From a virus, in the IMG/VR virus record IMGVR_UViG_3300023179_000096, positions 1-64,000 of that record: a DNA stretch of 64,000 nucleotides; one strand, written 5' to 3'. Below, one piece after another: positions 29,611-39,490 of the stretch (the first letter of the stretch is position 1; every line of letters begins with the position of its first letter). The position numbers were made by a program, and so were the translations under genes. The notes beneath the pieces were generated by a model. The model saw only the letters and a program-made list of their open reading frames with translations. It had not been told where the DNA came from and searched no databases.

Positions 29611-32175
29611 ATGCCAGTTTCTACTTTAGTTAAGCCGCTTCTTCATAATAGTATTGCGGATGCAGTTTTTAGCGAAATAAGCTCTAGAACTGGGAGATAC
29701 TATTATTTTTTAGGGTCTGCTATCGATTGGGTAGATCCTTTGAATCCCCCCACCCCTGTAGATTCATATAAGTACGAGCTTGATACTCGTGCAAATATTA
29801 TTATTATAAAAGAAATACAATCCAATGATGTTTCATATATTATTGATAGAGTGGATTGGACATCTGGTACCGTTTATGATATGTACGATGATATTTACTC
29901 AACTCAATTGGTTGGTATAAACCTAGAACAGGGTGGAGTTAACTATAGCTCAAATACTACAGTTTCAATAAGCGGTGGGGGTGGTTCCGGTGCTTCAGCT
30001 AATGCATCGATTTCAAATGGTAAAGTAGTATCTATAACTCTTAATCAACCGGGTATTAATTACACTTCTAAGCCTAATGTTACAATAACAGATAGTTTTG
30101 GAAGTGGGGCTGTAGCTAATGCTGTTTTAGGTTATTCTTACACCGGAGAGTCTAACCTTCAAAATTCTTTATTTTATGTAATAACAGATGATTTTAACAT
30201 ATATAAATGTCTAGATAACAGTAGTAATAGCCCCTCTACTGTAAAACCTGTAGATGTAGGAGCTGATGCGTTTGTTACTGATGACGGGTACAAATGGAAG
30301 TTTTTAGGTAATGTGCCTGTTTCATTAAGAAATAAATTTTTAACTTCATCTCAAGTACCGGTAACAACTGCTCTAAATTCACAATTTTATTCCCGCGGTG
30401 AAATAAAAAATTTAATAATTAAAAACACCGGTAATAACTATAATTATGCAAGACTGGTAGTACAAGGAGATGGTTATTTAGAAGATGAACCATATATTGT
30501 TGTTCAAGCTAATATAATTTCCGGTGGTTCTGGGTACACTACAGCAAACATAATTATCGATCCACCAGTAGAAGGTGCTATAGATTGGGAAAGTCTAGTT
30601 CAGTATAATCAGGGTGAATTATTACAGCATGAAAATAACATATATGAAGTAATTTTAGGGGGAACTACGGCGAGTTACCCCCCGGTTCATACCAAAGGTA
30701 TATATTCAAATGGAACCGTAGCATTAAAGTATCGAGGTACACAAATTACTGCTAATGCAAACGTGTCTGGGGGATCTATAATATCTCTAGATAATTTAAA
30801 TGGTATGGTAAAAGAAGTAGTAATTACAAATAATGGCGCAGGGTATATTCAGGCTCCAAGTATAAATTTTTCAGGAGACGGGTCAAATGTTTCCGCATAC
30901 TGTACTCTGTCAGGTAATACTATTAATAGAATTTATTTTATAGATTATGGAAAAAACTATTCCACTGCTCCTACAGTTACTTTTGGAGAGCAGTGGCAGG
31001 CTAATACTACATACACTTTAAATAGTCAAATATTTTATAATGCTCGACTTTACACAGTGACAACTGCTGGTACAACTAATACCACGGCTCCTACCCATGT
31101 TACCGGTACTCGATTACTAGGTACAGCTAATCTAACTTATGCTGGTGTACAAGCAACTGGTTATTCAGTTTTAAAATACGGGTCCGGGTATACAAAAGCG
31201 CCCTCCGTATCGGTTAACGGGGTCAGTCTATCTGCAGCTAATATTAAATTTGAAGCGGAGAAAACCGAAGCTATTCTTTACCCTTATATAGAAGATGGTA
31301 AGATTATTAATGTAATTATTGAAAACGGGGGTACCGGATATACTTACGCAACTATAACTACCGTAGGTGATGGAACTAATGCGGAATTTTTGGTTAATTT
31401 ATCTCAAGGGGATTTAGATACAATACAATCAACTAGTGAGTTGCTTTCTGTTTCAGGGGCTATTCATGCTATAAAAGTTGTCTCAGGGGGGTATGACTAT
31501 ACTGGGGCTAATGTAACTATTTCCGGTGATGGGTCTGGAGCAACAGCAAATGCTACTATAGTGAATGGTAAAATAACTAAAGTAAATGTTTTAAGTGAAG
31601 GTTCTGGTTATACTAAAGCCAATGTTTCTATTTCAGGCACTGGTAATGGTGCGACAGCCCGTGCAATAATTTCTCCCATAGGAGGGCACGGCAGGGACCC
31701 TATATCAGAACTTTATGCTAAGAAACTTGCTTTTTATTCAAATATTAATAGAGAAAAAAACCAAGGGTTTGACGTTACAAATGATTACAGACAGTTTGGA
31801 ATTATTAAAAATATTAGAAACTATTTAAATAACAAATACTATGCAGGTTTGACCGGGTCTGCTTGCTGGTTAGTGAGCGGTAATGTAGATATAAATTTAT
31901 TCACACCTGATACAGTTATTTCATCAGAAGGTAAAAAATATATAATAATTGCTTCTGATAACAACGGTATTTTAATAAGCTCTATTGACGGTAATACTAA
32001 TCCTCCAAGTACAGGGGTCTATACCCACCCACAAGGTACTACTTTTACATCAACAGGAATTGTTGAGCCAGACGTAGATAAATACTCTGGTGAACTTTTA
32101 TTTATTGATAATCGACAAGCATTTACATCTACTGAAGATCAAGCAGTATCTATTAAGACAGTATTTAATTACTAA
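29611..32175 (+). CDS. 8: baseplate wedge protein gp8 enlarged by inserted repeats
   Basis: An 854-residue protein against 334 in T4. N-terminal LLHNSIADAVFSEISSRTGRYYYFLGSAIDW, DRVDWTSGTVYDMYDD, then FYVITDDFNIYKCLDNS and YKWKFLGNVPVSLRNKF, and the end YSGELLFIDNRQAFTSTEDQAVSIKTVFNY (T4: HSGEMIYMENRPPIIMAMDQTEEINILFTF) show gp8 homology. The middle is filled with about ten copies of a short beta repeat around GSGYTxAxVxISGDGSGAxAxA and with two segments like small carbohydrate-binding modules (near 330-385 and 463-510). The inserts may stick out from the baseplate and bind host glycans. Confidence 0.82.
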   Translation: MPVSTLVKPLLHNSIADAVFSEISSRTGRYYYFLGSAIDWVDPLNPPTPVDSYKYELDTRANIIIIKEIQSNDVSYIIDRVDWTSGTVYDMYDDIYSTQLVGINLEQGGVNYSSNTTVSISGGGGSGASANASISNGKVVSITLNQPGINYTSKPNVTITDSFGSGAVANAVLGYSYTGESNLQNSLFYVITDDFNIYKCLDNSSNSPSTVKPVDVGADAFVTDDGYKWKFLGNVPVSLRNKFLTSSQVPVTTALNSQFYSRGEIKNLIIKNTGNNYNYARLVVQGDGYLEDEPYIVVQANIISGGSGYTTANIIIDPPVEGAIDWESLVQYNQGELLQHENNIYEVILGGTTASYPPVHTKGIYSNGTVALKYRGTQITANANVSGGSIISLDNLNGMVKEVVITNNGAGYIQAPSINFSGDGSNVSAYCTLSGNTINRIYFIDYGKNYSTAPTVTFGEQWQANTTYTLNSQIFYNARLYTVTTAGTTNTTAPTHVTGTRLLGTANLTYAGVQATGYSVLKYGSGYTKAPSVSVNGVSLSAANIKFEAEKTEAILYPYIEDGKIINVIIENGGTGYTYATITTVGDGTNAEFLVNLSQGDLDTIQSTSELLSVSGAIHAIKVVSGGYDYTGANVTISGDGSGATANATIVNGKITKVNVLSEGSGYTKANVSISGTGNGATARAIISPIGGHGRDPISELYAKKLAFYSNINREKNQGFDVTNDYRQFGIIKNIRNYLNNKYYAGLTGSACWLVSGNVDINLFTPDTVISSEGKKYIIIASDNNGILISSIDGNTNPPSTGVYTHPQGTTFTSTGIVEPDVDKYSGELLFIDNRQAFTSTEDQAVSIKTVFNY

Positions 32176-32183
32176 GGTAAAAT

Positions 32184-35100
32184 ATGGCAATTGATTTTAA
32201 TACAGCACCGTATTACGATGATTTTGAAGAATCAAGTAATTATTATCGCATTCTGTTCAAACCAGGAAGGGCTGTACAGGCAAGAGAACTAACCCAGCTT
32301 CAATCTATTTTGCAAAATCAAATTGAACAGATGGGTAGGAACGTATTTAAAGATGGTTCCCTTATCACCGGGGGCAAGTCTTTTTTGAGTACTGGTTCGT
32401 ATATTAAAGTACAGGAAACCTCAGATATTAGTATTTTTGAAGGAAAAACCGTTATAGGTGCAATATCTGGCGCTAAAGCTATTGTTAGAAAAATAACACC
32501 CCTGCAATCTATAAATTCTGTTTCTTATCCCGCTGCTTTGCATTTAGTTTATATTTCAGGAAAATTCTCTGAAGGGGAAACTATTACTATTGATGGCACT
32601 ACAACATCAGTAACAGCTATTGCATCTCCTTCAGTATATACTGGTCAAACTTTATTTTATAGTATAGATACTGGGGTATTTTTTACCAAAGGTCATTTTG
32701 TCTATTGTCCACAACAAACGGTAGTCGTATCCCCAACTTTTAAATTTCAGCCTTCAGCCAGAATTGGTTTAAAAATTTCTGAGGGTATTAAAACATCAGA
32801 AGATGACTCTACTCTATTAGATCCGGCGGTTGGTACCAACAATTATTTTGCACCAGGGGCAGATCGTTATTATATTGATTTAACCTTAGACACTATTGAA
32901 TATGATGCTACTATTGAAGATTCAGATACTACAGTTATAGAAGAGTTTATAGAAATTTGTAATGTAAGACGTGGTGAAATCTCGTCAATAAATGCTGTAA
33001 CTCAATTTAATGAAATAGAAAACGCGCTAGCTAGAAGAACTTATGATGAGTCTGGAGACTATACTATCAGACCTTTCGTTGCAAAATTAAAAGATCATTT
33101 GTTTGGTAATCCAGAATTGCTAACTATGGAAGTTTCTCCTGGAAAAGCCTACGTAAGAGGGTTTGAATTTGAAACCATATCTCCTTCGTATATTTCTCTA
33201 GGGAGAGCAAGAGATGTAGATACCAAGAATGGATATTCTTTATCTTTAGATTACGGGAGCTATATTACCGTATCTAATGTTCGTGGGTTTTTTAATTTTA
33301 CTAACGCACAAGAAGTTGTACTACACCGTGTTTCGGATAATTTAGCTAATGCTGCTACTTCTCAATCTTACTATGAAACTTCTGTAGGAAACGCAAGAGT
33401 GCGGTATGTAGAATATGAAAATAGCAACATCTATAATCTATATTTATTTGATGTGCGTCTTAATTCTGGTAATACATTCAGTGAAACAAGATCTCTTACT
33501 GTTGCCAACCTTACATCATCTGCTGTTGTAAGTAGTTGTAATGTTTATGGTAATACTGTAATTACATACGGTGTGGATGATACGTTTTTATTCCGCGTAC
33601 CTCAAGAAAATATTAAAACTTATGCGAACGTTAATGGCGCAGGCTCGGGTGTTACTGATACTACTTATCAAGCCGCTCGTAATTTTTCAAGCATAAATTT
33701 TGCTCCTGGTACTGGTGCTTATTCAGGTAATTCAGTAGCTACTATTTCTGTAACGGGAAATGACAGTTTTCTCGGTTCTGGAATTTTATCTGATATTTCA
33801 ATTAAAGATCGATTCTATGCTGTTGTAACGGCTGTAAGCGGTGGGGCTACTCATCCTGCTGTGGGTCAGGTGTTAGATTTTTCCGGAGCAAACGGTGAGA
33901 TTGAAATTTCTGGACAAAATGCTTTATTAAGATATAAATCTGGCAATACATTTAGTGCTAACGTAATTACAATTATCTCATCTTCTCAAGCTACTTCAAA
34001 AGTAAAAACTTTAACTTCAGCTAACGTAGAATGGCTAGCTGCCAACGGTAATGCTTATATTAATCTTTTCCGTTCAGATATCTATGATATTGTAAGTATT
34101 CAAGATGCTACAGGTAACAATTTTCTTTCCGCTTATCAGCTCGATAACGGTCAAAGAGATGATTATTATGATCATGGTAATTTAATACTTAGAGCCGATG
34201 CTATCGGCCCGGTTTTAGGGAATACTAATCCTAATGTTGTAGTACAATTTAGATATTTTGATCATTCTGGATCCGGATATTTTGATGCAGATTCTTATAC
34301 TAAGGGCGGGTTAGATTGGGGTGATATTCCTACCTTTAACCGAACAAAAGGTAATCCTGTTAGATTATCTGACGTGATTGATTTTAGACCGGTTCGAGCT
34401 CCTTTTAGTTCCGAATTTTTAGCTGGCAGATCACCTAAACCAGGAGCAATTTTTACTGCTGATTTTGAATATTATTTACCTAGAAGAGATAAATTAGTTC
34501 TTACTAAAGAGCGCAAGCTTGCAATAGTAAAAGGAGTTCCATCTCAATCTCCCTCTTTACCGGCTGATTTAGTTGATTCGATGACGCTGTATACGCTTGA
34601 CATACCTCCCTACACTTCTAAACCTGGGGATGTAAAGCTTACTTATGTAGATAATAAACGGTATACCATGCGTGATATTGGTAAAATAGACAAACGTGTT
34701 GGTCGACTAGAATATTATACCGCATTAAGTTTACTTGAAAAAATCGCAGCAGATGAAAAGATACCATCTGCTATTCCTGGTATAGATAGATTTAAAAATG
34801 GTATTTTAGTAGATTCTTTTGCGGGGCATTCAGTTACCGACGTTAATAACGGTGATGTTAAATGTTCGATTGATTTTGAGAATAGAATTTTAAGACCCCG
34901 TTTTGTTTCTGAATCTTATCTTTACTCTGTAAACACAGTAGAGTCTATTGACTATAGGAAAGCTTTTGATATTCTTACAATGGATTATACTGAAGAGCCA
35001 TTTATTTCTCAAACTAAAGCTACTAATACCGTTTCACTAGTACCGTTCGAAGTTTTTACTTGGAACGGTACCATGACTCTTACTCCTTCGACCGACATAT

Positions 35101-38100
35101 GGGCTGATACTGTTACCAATCCAGCGGTAACAGTTAATTTAAATGGGGAAAATGACGCATTTACACAAATAACCCTAGATTCAACAGGGCTTACTCCATG
35201 GGGTACGCGTTGGAATGATTGGCAATCGGTATTTAGGGGATTAACAGATGTTAATGTAGATGTTCAATCGTCAACTTTTGTTGATAACAAGGTATCTGTT
35301 GATGAAGCAGGTACTATTTCCGTAACTCCTACTGCTAGAACTGAAACCACAACTTCGGTTACTAAAACTTATGAGGAGTCTTTTGCAAGATCGGGCTTAC
35401 AATTTAACTCTAAAGCAAAAACTATTACTGCCAGGCTCGGTGAAAAAGTAATTGATTCTTCTATTATTCCTTATATTAGATCAAGAACAATTAACTTTGT
35501 AGCTAAAAATTTAAAACCAGACACACCTTTGTTTGCAACTTTTGATGGGTATGAAGTTACATCTTATTGTACACCGGGGGTGTATGTTAAGCTAGCTGGA
35601 AATATAGCTGGAAATATTTCAACTCTCACTGTTTCATCTGGTGGGACTACTCGAAGTCAAGGTTCCGTTATATTTCAAAAAGGTAACGTTTTATATTTAA
35701 ACCCGAGTATACAATTGAACTTACCTGAAGTAGGTAATGTAGCAACACTGGTTTCTGCAACAACTACTACTACCGCAAATATTATAGATGTAGAAACATA
35801 TACTAATCTAATTACCAATTCTTCAGGGGATATTGCGGGTACTTTTAGAATACCCAACGATGATAATCTAAAATTTAATTTAGGTGAACGCGCGTTTAGA
35901 TTAGCTGATAGCTTGGATAAAAGGTTTATCACAACAGTAGCAGAAACAAAATATTTGGCGTATGGTCTTTCTCAAACTAAAGAAGATACTATTCTTGCTA
36001 CTAGAATGAATTTAGTATCTATAGACCCATTATTAGAAGTTAGAAAAAGCGGTGCTTCTACTTCAACCAGTCAAAGCTTTAATCAAGGCGTTTCTACTGT
36101 AGGTACATCTAATCAAGGGCAGATTGTTACTAATATAACAAATATTACTAATGAAATACAAAATATTACTAATAATGTAGTAAATAATATTACAAATAAT
36201 ATTATTAATACACCTCCTGCAGTAGACGAAAATGTACAGACATTATTCTGTGGTGAAACTGTAAAGACTACTGGTAAAAATGGCGTTCATCACTTTAAAA
36301 TAAACTTAGGATCAGGTGTCGGCCCGGCTAATGTAATTTGTAAAACCGGTACCATACCAGACAGATTTACACTCAATTATAATGGACAAGAAATAACTTC
36401 TGGATTCCAAACTAGTACTAATAGCAATAATGATATTTCTAATTTTAATCAGAGATTAAAAAACTTAGGGTACCCTGAAATCACTCGAAAAAATGTGGGT
36501 AGCTATAAATTAGAATTTGTTAAACAAAATGCTGGTGTTGAATATGCATATTTAACTGTTGACGCTCCCCTGAAAGGTACAGGGTGGAATATTGAAGTTA
36601 AATGCCCATCTGGTACTGCAAATCCGGCTCCTGGTAATCTATCTCTTTCTCTTACAGACACCATAATAGCTTTAGTTGATACCGATACAGGGAGACAAGG
36701 CTGGGCAGATACCATTCTCACACAAACTGCAGCTACTGATATAGGAATTAGAGGAACAATTACTAATACCTCTAATAACAGCAGATGGACAAAAGATGGT
36801 ATTGATAAAACAGTATATATTACTAGTATAAGTCTAGATAAAACTGACCTATTGCTTGATGAAGGAACCTTAACCGTTGTTACAACTGGAACCGGGCAAG
36901 GTTTATATAACGGGCAATATCCAAATAAAACTAATAGAACTTATAATAATACCCCTCTCCCTGTTCTTTTACAACCAGGAGAAGAAGCAACATTTACAAT
37001 TAGAGTTCAAAAAGGTGCTACAAATCGTATATCCGGTTCAGTAAAAGTTTTAGTAACTGCTGTGGGCCCGGGTGCGGGGGGTACTCAAACTGTTTCAGTA
37101 AATGTGCCTGTGGTTGAATTTACTACTACTGGGCCCCCTCAATATGTTCATCAAGACCCTCTTGCACAAACTTTCTTTGTTAATGAGAGGACATTTCCAA
37201 ACGGGCTATTTATTTCATCTGTAGATCTTTGGTTCTACGAAAAAGATAATATACTCCCTGTTTCCTTAGAATTAAGACCCGTAGTTAACGGTTATCCTAG
37301 CTCAACAGAATTGATACCTTTCGCGTATAAAGTATTAGATTCTCAAGATATTATAACTTCAACTACTTTTGAAAAAGACAAGTATACAAGATTTTCATTC
37401 CCAGCACCGGTTTATTTACCTAGTGGGCAGTATTCTATGGTGTTGAGAGGAAATTCTAAAAAATATAAAGTTTATTCAGCTATACTTGGAGAATTTAGAC
37501 TAGATGAGCCTGATATTAGAGTATCTGAACAACCATATATTGGTTCATTATTTAAATCTCAAAACGCGTCTACTTGGACAGCAGAACAATTAGAAGACTT
37601 GACTGTTAGATTTAATAAGTGTAAATTTAGTACTGATAACCCTACCGTTGTAACCTTGAACGCAGTCGCACCGTCAAATAATGTTGAGTACGATGTGTTC
37701 TTTACAACTGGTGAAACGGTTGAATTTGCAGATACTGCTATCACATATGCATATCGAGGAACAAGTGAAGCTACTGGTATTGTTGACGGTTCGTATAGAA
37801 GATACTTGCTAGGCTCAAATCTACCATTAGAAGAGCGCAAAATAGTTAAAGCTAACACCGGTGACACACTTAAATTTAATGCGGTTCTTCAAACCTCAGA
37901 TTCTTCAATTACACCGGTGCTGGACCTAGAACGCCTAAGTTCAGTACTTATTCGTAATATCATTAATAATGATTCTACTGGGGAAGATAGCTATTCAGGT
38001 GGTAATGCTTTAGCTAAATATATAACTAGAAGAGTAACTCTTAATCCTGGTTTCGAAGCTCAAGATCTAAAAGTTTATTTAAACGCTTATTGTCCAGGGC

Positions 38101-38369
38101 CATCGAGTATTAAAGTATATTATAAGGTTAATGCTCCAGGAACAATTCAGTTTGATGCAGAGAATAAATACGTAGAGATGGCTGTAACAGGTGTAAGCGG
38201 AGATACAAAAGCTGGTTTTGCTGAATATACATTTGAAAATTCTACAGATACTTGTTTACCTGACGGGGCTCGTTTTAATACATTTACAATTAAAGTTGTA
38301 ATGTTATCGTCAGATACTACTCAAGTTCCAATTATCAGAGATCTTAGAGTGTTAGCGTTAGATGGATGA
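32184..38369 (+). CDS. giant DUF4815 virion protein (baseplate/fibre hub)
   Basis: A 2061-residue protein. The N-terminal DUF4815 part (YYDDFEESSNYYRILFKPGRAVQARELTQLQSILQNQIEQMG...) is common to virion proteins of marine T4-like phages and lies where T4 has genes 9 to 11, which attach fibres. Near 1312-1345 an Asn/Ile/Thr-rich stretch (NITNIT... repeated about eight times) probably forms a trimeric coiled coil. After it come Ig-like and jelly-roll-like beta domains. The C-terminal 350 residues start with QYVHQDPLAQTFFVNERTFPNGLFISSVDLWFYEKD, a block often seen in this family. Likely a trimeric spoke that carries tail fibres. Confidence 0.8.
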   Translation: MAIDFNTAPYYDDFEESSNYYRILFKPGRAVQARELTQLQSILQNQIEQMGRNVFKDGSLITGGKSFLSTGSYIKVQETSDISIFEGKTVIGAISGAKAIVRKITPLQSINSVSYPAALHLVYISGKFSEGETITIDGTTTSVTAIASPSVYTGQTLFYSIDTGVFFTKGHFVYCPQQTVVVSPTFKFQPSARIGLKISEGIKTSEDDSTLLDPAVGTNNYFAPGADRYYIDLTLDTIEYDATIEDSDTTVIEEFIEICNVRRGEISSINAVTQFNEIENALARRTYDESGDYTIRPFVAKLKDHLFGNPELLTMEVSPGKAYVRGFEFETISPSYISLGRARDVDTKNGYSLSLDYGSYITVSNVRGFFNFTNAQEVVLHRVSDNLANAATSQSYYETSVGNARVRYVEYENSNIYNLYLFDVRLNSGNTFSETRSLTVANLTSSAVVSSCNVYGNTVITYGVDDTFLFRVPQENIKTYANVNGAGSGVTDTTYQAARNFSSINFAPGTGAYSGNSVATISVTGNDSFLGSGILSDISIKDRFYAVVTAVSGGATHPAVGQVLDFSGANGEIEISGQNALLRYKSGNTFSANVITIISSSQATSKVKTLTSANVEWLAANGNAYINLFRSDIYDIVSIQDATGNNFLSAYQLDNGQRDDYYDHGNLILRADAIGPVLGNTNPNVVVQFRYFDHSGSGYFDADSYTKGGLDWGDIPTFNRTKGNPVRLSDVIDFRPVRAPFSSEFLAGRSPKPGAIFTADFEYYLPRRDKLVLTKERKLAIVKGVPSQSPSLPADLVDSMTLYTLDIPPYTSKPGDVKLTYVDNKRYTMRDIGKIDKRVGRLEYYTALSLLEKIAADEKIPSAIPGIDRFKNGILVDSFAGHSVTDVNNGDVKCSIDFENRILRPRFVSESYLYSVNTVESIDYRKAFDILTMDYTEEPFISQTKATNTVSLVPFEVFTWNGTMTLTPSTDIWADTVTNPAVTVNLNGENDAFTQITLDSTGLTPWGTRWNDWQSVFRGLTDVNVDVQSSTFVDNKVSVDEAGTISVTPTARTETTTSVTKTYEESFARSGLQFNSKAKTITARLGEKVIDSSIIPYIRSRTINFVAKNLKPDTPLFATFDGYEVTSYCTPGVYVKLAGNIAGNISTLTVSSGGTTRSQGSVIFQKGNVLYLNPSIQLNLPEVGNVATLVSATTTTTANIIDVETYTNLITNSSGDIAGTFRIPNDDNLKFNLGERAFRLADSLDKRFITTVAETKYLAYGLSQTKEDTILATRMNLVSIDPLLEVRKSGASTSTSQSFNQGVSTVGTSNQGQIVTNITNITNEIQNITNNVVNNITNNIINTPPAVDENVQTLFCGETVKTTGKNGVHHFKINLGSGVGPANVICKTGTIPDRFTLNYNGQEITSGFQTSTNSNNDISNFNQRLKNLGYPEITRKNVGSYKLEFVKQNAGVEYAYLTVDAPLKGTGWNIEVKCPSGTANPAPGNLSLSLTDTIIALVDTDTGRQGWADTILTQTAATDIGIRGTITNTSNNSRWTKDGIDKTVYITSISLDKTDLLLDEGTLTVVTTGTGQGLYNGQYPNKTNRTYNNTPLPVLLQPGEEATFTIRVQKGATNRISGSVKVLVTAVGPGAGGTQTVSVNVPVVEFTTTGPPQYVHQDPLAQTFFVNERTFPNGLFISSVDLWFYEKDNILPVSLELRPVVNGYPSSTELIPFAYKVLDSQDIITSTTFEKDKYTRFSFPAPVYLPSGQYSMVLRGNSKKYKVYSAILGEFRLDEPDIRVSEQPYIGSLFKSQNASTWTAEQLEDLTVRFNKCKFSTDNPTVVTLNAVAPSNNVEYDVFFTTGETVEFADTAITYAYRGTSEATGIVDGSYRRYLLGSNLPLEERKIVKANTGDTLKFNAVLQTSDSSITPVLDLERLSSVLIRNIINNDSTGEDSYSGGNALAKYITRRVTLNPGFEAQDLKVYLNAYCPGPSSIKVYYKVNAPGTIQFDAENKYVEMAVTGVSGDTKAGFAEYTFENSTDTCLPDGARFNTFTIKVVMLSSDTTQVPIIRDLRVLALDG

Positions 38370-38583
38370 CACTAAATTTTTGCCTGTAATAGATAACAAA
38401 GATTTAGTTAGAGATACTGAATCTAAGGCGTTGCTTTTTACTAATAGAAATAAGTTAGAAGAGCACAGACAAAAAATATTGTTTTTTTCAAAATTATCAA
38501 GTCAGACCGAAGAAATAGAAAATATTAAAAGTGATATTAAAGAAATTAAAAACCTTCTTTATACTCTTTTAAATAATAAATAA
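38362..38583 (+). CDS. small coiled-coil protein after the DUF4815 gene
   Basis: A 73-residue protein. The C-terminal half (SQTEEIENIKSDIKEIKNLLYTLLNNK) is a strong coiled coil; the first half is charged. The start overlaps the giant gene by eight bases. Such small helical proteins next to fibre genes may act as trimerisation or attachment partners. I do not recognise a family. Confidence 0.6.
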   Translation: MDDTKFLPVIDNKDLVRDTESKALLFTNRNKLEEHRQKILFFSKLSSQTEEIENIKSDIKEIKNLLYTLLNNK

Positions 38584-38586
38584 ATA
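38575..38586 (+). promoter_or_regulatory. two overlapping late promoter boxes AATAAATA
   Basis: AATAAATA occurs at 38575-38582 and 38579-38586. Either would start transcripts 23-27 bases before the fibre gene at 38615, which has GAGAG as ribosome binding site. Confidence 0.55.
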
Positions 38587-38614
38587 ATTAAAGCTCAATG
38601 TAGAGAGACCACAC

Positions 38615-39457
38615 ATGGCAACATTAGTTCTTAGAACAGTTAAAGGTACCCCGTTAACTAACACGGAGGTGGATGGAAATTTTGCAAATTTAAATTCCGA
38701 TATCGGATTCGTATTTACCCGTGCAAATACTATCAATTCGAGCGTTGGTGTTCTTTCTAATTTAGCTACTACTGAAAAATCTAATCTAGTTGCTGCAATT
38801 AATGAGGTGGCTTCTGAGTCTACATCTAATGTTGCTATTACTGCAGGCACTGTTTCCGGTGTTGTAATTAGTAATTCAACATGGTCTGGTAATACAATAG
38901 CTATTGCTCAAGGAGGAACAGGGCAAACAACCAGAGCAGCAGCTATTAATGCCCTATTACCCTCTCAAACATCTAATACTAATTATTTTTTAAGAACCGA
39001 TGGTAGCGATCTAACCTGGGCCCAGGCTGCTATTACTATAACTGATGATACGACAACAAATTCAACATTCTATATTCCTCTAACAACTGCATCAACTGGA
39101 ACCATTACCACTGCTAACGTTTCTACCACCAAATTATTTTTTAATCCTAGCACAGGATTGCTATCTTCTACTGACTATAATTCAACTTCTGATATTTTAT
39201 TAAAAGAAAACATAACTTCTATAGAAAATCCTCTTGAAACAATTTCAAAATTAAATGGAATTAAATTTAATTGGAAAGATTCCGGTAGCGAAGCCTTCGG
39301 TTTATCAGCTCAAGAAGTAGAAAAAATTATACCAGAAATTGTTAGAACTAACCCTAGTGGTTACAAAGGTATTAATTACCTAAATATTATAGCTTTCTTA
39401 GTAGAAGCAATAAAAGATTTAAAATCACAAGTACAAGAGCTTAAAAACAATAAATAA
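38615..39457 (+). CDS. short tail fibre with S74 chaperone domain
   Basis: A 280-residue fibre protein. The N-terminus (MATLVLRTVKGTPLTNTEVDGNFANLN) is the usual start of T4-like marine fibre proteins. The C-terminal 110 residues are an intramolecular chaperone of the Peptidase_S74 type (TDYNSTSDILLKENITSIENPLETISKLNGIKFNWKDSG...AFGLSAQEVEKIIPEI...YLNIIAFLVEAIKDLKSQVQEL), which trimerises the fibre and cuts itself off at the Ser-Asp site. The same module occurs at the end of the 902-residue fibre at 49095. The final 25 residues are a coiled coil. Confidence 0.82.
   Translation: MATLVLRTVKGTPLTNTEVDGNFANLNSDIGFVFTRANTINSSVGVLSNLATTEKSNLVAAINEVASESTSNVAITAGTVSGVVISNSTWSGNTIAIAQGGTGQTTRAAAINALLPSQTSNTNYFLRTDGSDLTWAQAAITITDDTTTNSTFYIPLTTASTGTITTANVSTTKLFFNPSTGLLSSTDYNSTSDILLKENITSIENPLETISKLNGIKFNWKDSGSEAFGLSAQEVEKIIPEIVRTNPSGYKGINYLNIIAFLVEAIKDLKSQVQELKNNK
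39449..39456 (+). promoter_or_regulatory. late promoter box AATAAATA
   Basis: The box overlaps the stop of the short fibre gene. Start predicted near 39462, giving a 29-base leader before the cysteine-rich gene, whose ATG has AAGGAG. Confidence 0.55.
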
Positions 39458-39490
39458 TAAATTAAAAAGCTGAGTTCTTAAGGAGCGAAG

